Below, piece by piece: positions 62,501 to 64,000 of a stretch of 64,000 nucleotides of DNA. The notes beneath the pieces are model-generated. The model made no database searches, was not told the DNA's origin, and saw nothing but the letters and a program-made list of their open reading frames with translations. The number at the start of each line of letters is the position of its first letter. Position 1 is the stretch's first letter. The translations under genes and the position numbers were made by a program. The stretch covers positions 90,811 through 154,810 of the forward strand of contig NZ_JAENIM010000043.1 of NCBI RefSeq assembly GCF_016595495.1, read 5' to 3'. Origin of the DNA: Persicirhabdus sediminis. GTDB lineage: Bacteria > Verrucomicrobiota > Verrucomicrobiia > Verrucomicrobiales > Akkermansiaceae.

Positions 62501-63951
62501 TTGTGGTGAGTTCGCTACTGCCAACGACGGAGAGCGCGTCATTCCCGCTAGAGTTAGCTGCATCTGAAACTTGGGTCACAGGTGAGGGATTCCTCGGTGA
62601 TATCACACAGGCCAATGTATTGCTGAACTCCGTGCAGGACATTGCTTTTGTGGGCATTTCTGAAATCATAAAAACGCCAACAAACTCGGCAACTTCCTAT
62701 CACACTCTGATTGGTCAAAGCATCGACCTATCTGTGATGTTAGTAGAGATGACCGTGGAAGATGACGCCTACAAGATGTTTAGCAACCAGCAGATGGCTG
62801 TATCTGCGCCAGGGGTGATGGAAAATGATCTGGATGTTTCCTATGTTGAGTTAGTCTCAGATGTTAGCAACGGCCAGCTAGTTTTCAATGCCGATGGTTC
62901 GTTTAGCTACCAGCCAGCGGGTGGTTTTGTTGGGCAGGATAGCTTTGTCTATCGTGGCTACGATGCAGACGGACAAGCAATGGAGGCAAGCGTCATTATT
63001 ACCGTGCTTGCTGAAACTCAGCTGGAGCTGATTGTTGATCCTAACATCGCTGATGGCAATTATGTACAAAATGCTACTGAAGCCCCTGACTGGCGTAAAG
63101 ATATCAATGATGCTAGACAGCAAGTTGCCTTCAATATCGTCGCGGGAACTGGCGAGGATGGAGATGAGTTTGATTTCCAGCTGATGACCAAAACTGGCAG
63201 CCAGCTGGCAGTTGAGTTAGGCATGCCAGCTGAGGAAATCGCCATTGCCAACGTGAATCTTGACGTCAACCAATGGGATCTCAATTTGAACAACTGGACA
63301 GCGGATGGAAAATTTGGCGACGGCGCAAATACCGGATCCTATCAGGTGACCTATAGCCTGAGCATCGCTACGATTAATGGCAGCTACCGTTATGAATGCA
63401 CCGACACCTTGCTGCCAGAGTCCAACCTAGCTGGACATTTACAGAATCTAACTGTGAGTGGTAACTGGCTCGAAGGCGCGGGCTATCTGGGTGACATTGC
63501 GGACGCTCACGTAGCGCTTAGCGACGTGGAATCCATCGTATTCAATGGCCACATGCTGATCAATGAGGTGGGCAGTAATGATTCACGTTCCTTCTATCTA
63601 GTTCGTTACCTTAGCATTCCAGTTTCATTAGAAGCGCTGGATCTATCAGCGATTGATTCTGACGGTGATGGCGTTTCTGATGAAGACGAAATCATCGCAG
63701 GCACTGACCCACATGACCCTAACTCAGTGTTCAAGCTGAGCTTCAGCTCAGTGGTCAATAGCGATTCGCTCAGCCTCAGCTGGCCAAGTGCTGAGGGCCG
63801 TACCTATCAGCTGATGAAATCTAATGATTTGATCCATTGGGAGCCTACGGGCGAAGTCATTTCAGCGACGCCACCTAGCAATGAAATCCAGCTAGATGAA
63901 CTAGCCGGCGAGGAAAAACTCTTCCTGCGCATCGAGGTGACAAAACACTAA
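59527..63951 (+). CDS. Secreted right-handed beta-helix protein with repeat modules (GH141-like)
   Basis: 1474 residues with a signal peptide (NLFLLSCLCGMTAGQSA). Residues about 23-620 are a right-handed beta-helix: VHVSPSGKDTNDGSEASPYQ at the start, DLQVILHDGRYELSSEL, QLFVNGKRAMRARYPN, and many N-rich rungs. The ARYPN block suggests GH141-like enzymes (inferred). Residues about 625-775 are a jelly-roll CBM-like domain. Two cadherin-like (tandem-95) segments (about 778-862 and 1078-1163) each precede an about 200-residue domain (TIELMVDPE... and QLELIVDPN...) that is duplicated. A DSDGDGVSDEDE calcium repeat and the C-terminal module (YQLMKSNDLIHWEP) end the protein. It is probably a secreted polysaccharide-degrading enzyme. 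Confidence 0.8.
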   Translation: MRIKRNLFLLSCLCGMTAGQSAEVHVSPSGKDTNDGSEASPYQTLGKAQTAARELISAGLQEDLQVILHDGRYELSSELTFTSADADSSYRVTWMARDGENAMISGGKEISGWQLQPDGSWATQIPEVQSGDWYFRQLFVNGKRAMRARYPNDDGSNQWTLDCETYFPDKSTYTCNLLAEDEMVARANDWENKDEVELVILRVWSSHRKYFEGFDEATRTFTLEGPHSQEFGHYLVNKNPKVVYFENSKDFLDAPGEFYLDRSSGWCYYMPRIGEDIDSLEVIAPVMQNRMVYFNDVSNLHFYNVSFAHCDFLLPRGSATGSSYSGWCEVQGNLDFGGGGGSYWKSISGAVEGRTMKNSSFVKCRFLHTEATALQFGSSSTNNKVLGCEFADLGGSGIEIKFQNYSSNDYTIQNNSFHAIGRVYPSSHPIFNPHSDAMDFSYNECYDLAYGGPSVGWWGGGQAHTVTYNHIYNYNNIVQDTGGIYTLGDMQGTLIAHNHIHDGNKALNQGNSRIMFFDEYSANAHIDGNIGYDASNTFAFNNNQGVDAKTGWTKLSYEGGVINPDDLTEQDFGNNLLEKGYETEPTAEMLETPAYRLAGLQPQWRYLLETEVEATELINWQPLTSDGFENGLGSWQSAGADAVLHTDAAVAYQGENCVKLSNSGSSSQLTLSSPLDVSERESVKLAFWYLAESYVDGESFSLSFFDGAEWVSVASFEPNVDFINHQFHYGDVVVPAHRFSPAGLPANAQFRFENHGSASSMVYLDELVVSIPNKAPLAHDDSYKTPANGSLLSVAAPGVLANDSDAEGDALSVVLVADVSVGDLQLNADGSFSYSAPEGFSGLLSFAYQAVDSLGASTPAVVTIEVFTEATIELMVDPEITSFDYRSNTGDAPDWRSQKADRITYDINDKAGAVGDLQDFNLQAKSTAEIASELAIEQNQAVITGIELKPLSWTFGFVGWTDGSSKFGDSDGEIEISYGIDITTSRGVYRKVVVSSLLPTTESASFPLELAASETWVTGEGFLGDITQANVLLNSVQDIAFVGISEIIKTPTNSATSYHTLIGQSIDLSVMLVEMTVEDDAYKMFSNQQMAVSAPGVMENDLDVSYVELVSDVSNGQLVFNADGSFSYQPAGGFVGQDSFVYRGYDADGQAMEASVIITVLAETQLELIVDPNIADGNYVQNATEAPDWRKDINDARQQVAFNIVAGTGEDGDEFDFQLMTKTGSQLAVELGMPAEEIAIANVNLDVNQWDLNLNNWTADGKFGDGANTGSYQVTYSLSIATINGSYRYECTDTLLPESNLAGHLQNLTVSGNWLEGAGYLGDIADAHVALSDVESIVFNGHMLINEVGSNDSRSFYLVRYLSIPVSLEALDLSAIDSDGDGVSDEDEIIAGTDPHDPNSVFKLSFSSVVNSDSLSLSWPSAEGRTYQLMKSNDLIHWEPTGEVISATPPSNEIQLDELAGEEKLFLRIEVTKH

Positions 63952-63967
63952 GCGGCACATTTTAGCC

Positions 63968-64000
63968 AAAAAAAATGCGCGGGGGCACCCACCCCCGCGC
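63968..64000 (-). terminator. Hairpin at the right window edge
   Basis: The perfect stem GCGCGGGGG/CCCCCGCGC is preceded by eight A, so the T-run lies on the minus strand. It probably ends a minus-strand gene that lies beyond the window and meets the beta-helix gene. Confidence 0.75.

Overview
The window looks like a chromosomal segment of a member of Verrucomicrobiota, probably a marine polysaccharide-degrading member of Verrucomicrobiales. Supporting signs are: a lexA gene with a perfect TGTTC-N4-GAACA operator (the motif known for Verrucomicrobia LexA), a long-form IspG, a small CPF...HCQL-type protein typical of the phylum, a Hanks kinase paired with an ECF sigma factor, SHD1-like secreted proteins, and many large secreted multidomain proteins that end in a common C-terminal module. 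GC content is moderate, and the hexamer AGCTGG/CCAGCT is strikingly frequent almost everywhere. No rRNA, tRNA, CRISPR array or prophage was seen.

Layout. 1-1.1 kb: 3' part of a PstS-like/OmpA fusion gene that enters from the left edge. 1.1-5.0 kb: a two-gene cassette (HEPN-like protein, then a PD-(D/E)XK nuclease-like protein with a Cys-rich tail) bounded by two near-identical 40/41-bp terminator repeats and nearly free of AGCTGG. This is the best candidate for an undescribed defence-type system. 5.2-8.2 kb: UspA, BioA, ketopantoate reductase. 8.6-11.3 kb: Ser/Thr kinase and ECF sigma factor. 11.4-13.7 kb: secreted endonuclease/exonuclease/phosphatase-family protein with PKD-like and LamG-like domains. 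14.6-24.9 kb: five tandem paralogues of a secreted, predicted TIM-barrel hydrolase-like family; the three central ones carry PKD, jelly-roll and C-terminal modules. 25.5-32.6 kb: two tandem (alpha/alpha)-barrel glycosidase-like genes with discoidin domains and a glutamine-amidotransferase-like gene, with a divergent AraC regulator at 32.8 kb. 33.8-42.1 kb: class I fumarase, YhaM-type exoribonuclease, MsrB, two SHD1-like proteins, a DUF1287 protein, a CBM9-like protein and an alpha/beta hydrolase. 42.2-45.2 kb: a UDG-family protein, a tandem 229/225-bp repeat array and a porin. 45.8-52.0 kb: IspG, PrmA and a YihY membrane protein with a huge AAEQR-type repeat tail. 52.2-59.2 kb: LexA, a RAYT-like transposase with its repeats, PriA, a small lipoprotein, a CAP-domain lipoprotein and LysA. 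59.5-64.0 kb: a 1474-residue secreted beta-helix protein.

How the genes fit together. The 11-32 kb block and the 59.5 kb gene form a secreted polysaccharide-degradation repertoire, with the AraC protein as the likely local regulator of the 25-32 kb genes. The housekeeping genes (BioA, IspG, PrmA, LexA, PriA, LysA, fumarase) show no unusual synteny. The RAYT-like gene and the 43-kb repeat array share a 15-bp core, which links a transposase to an interspersed repeat family. All functional calls are from reading motifs by eye; no database search was run.
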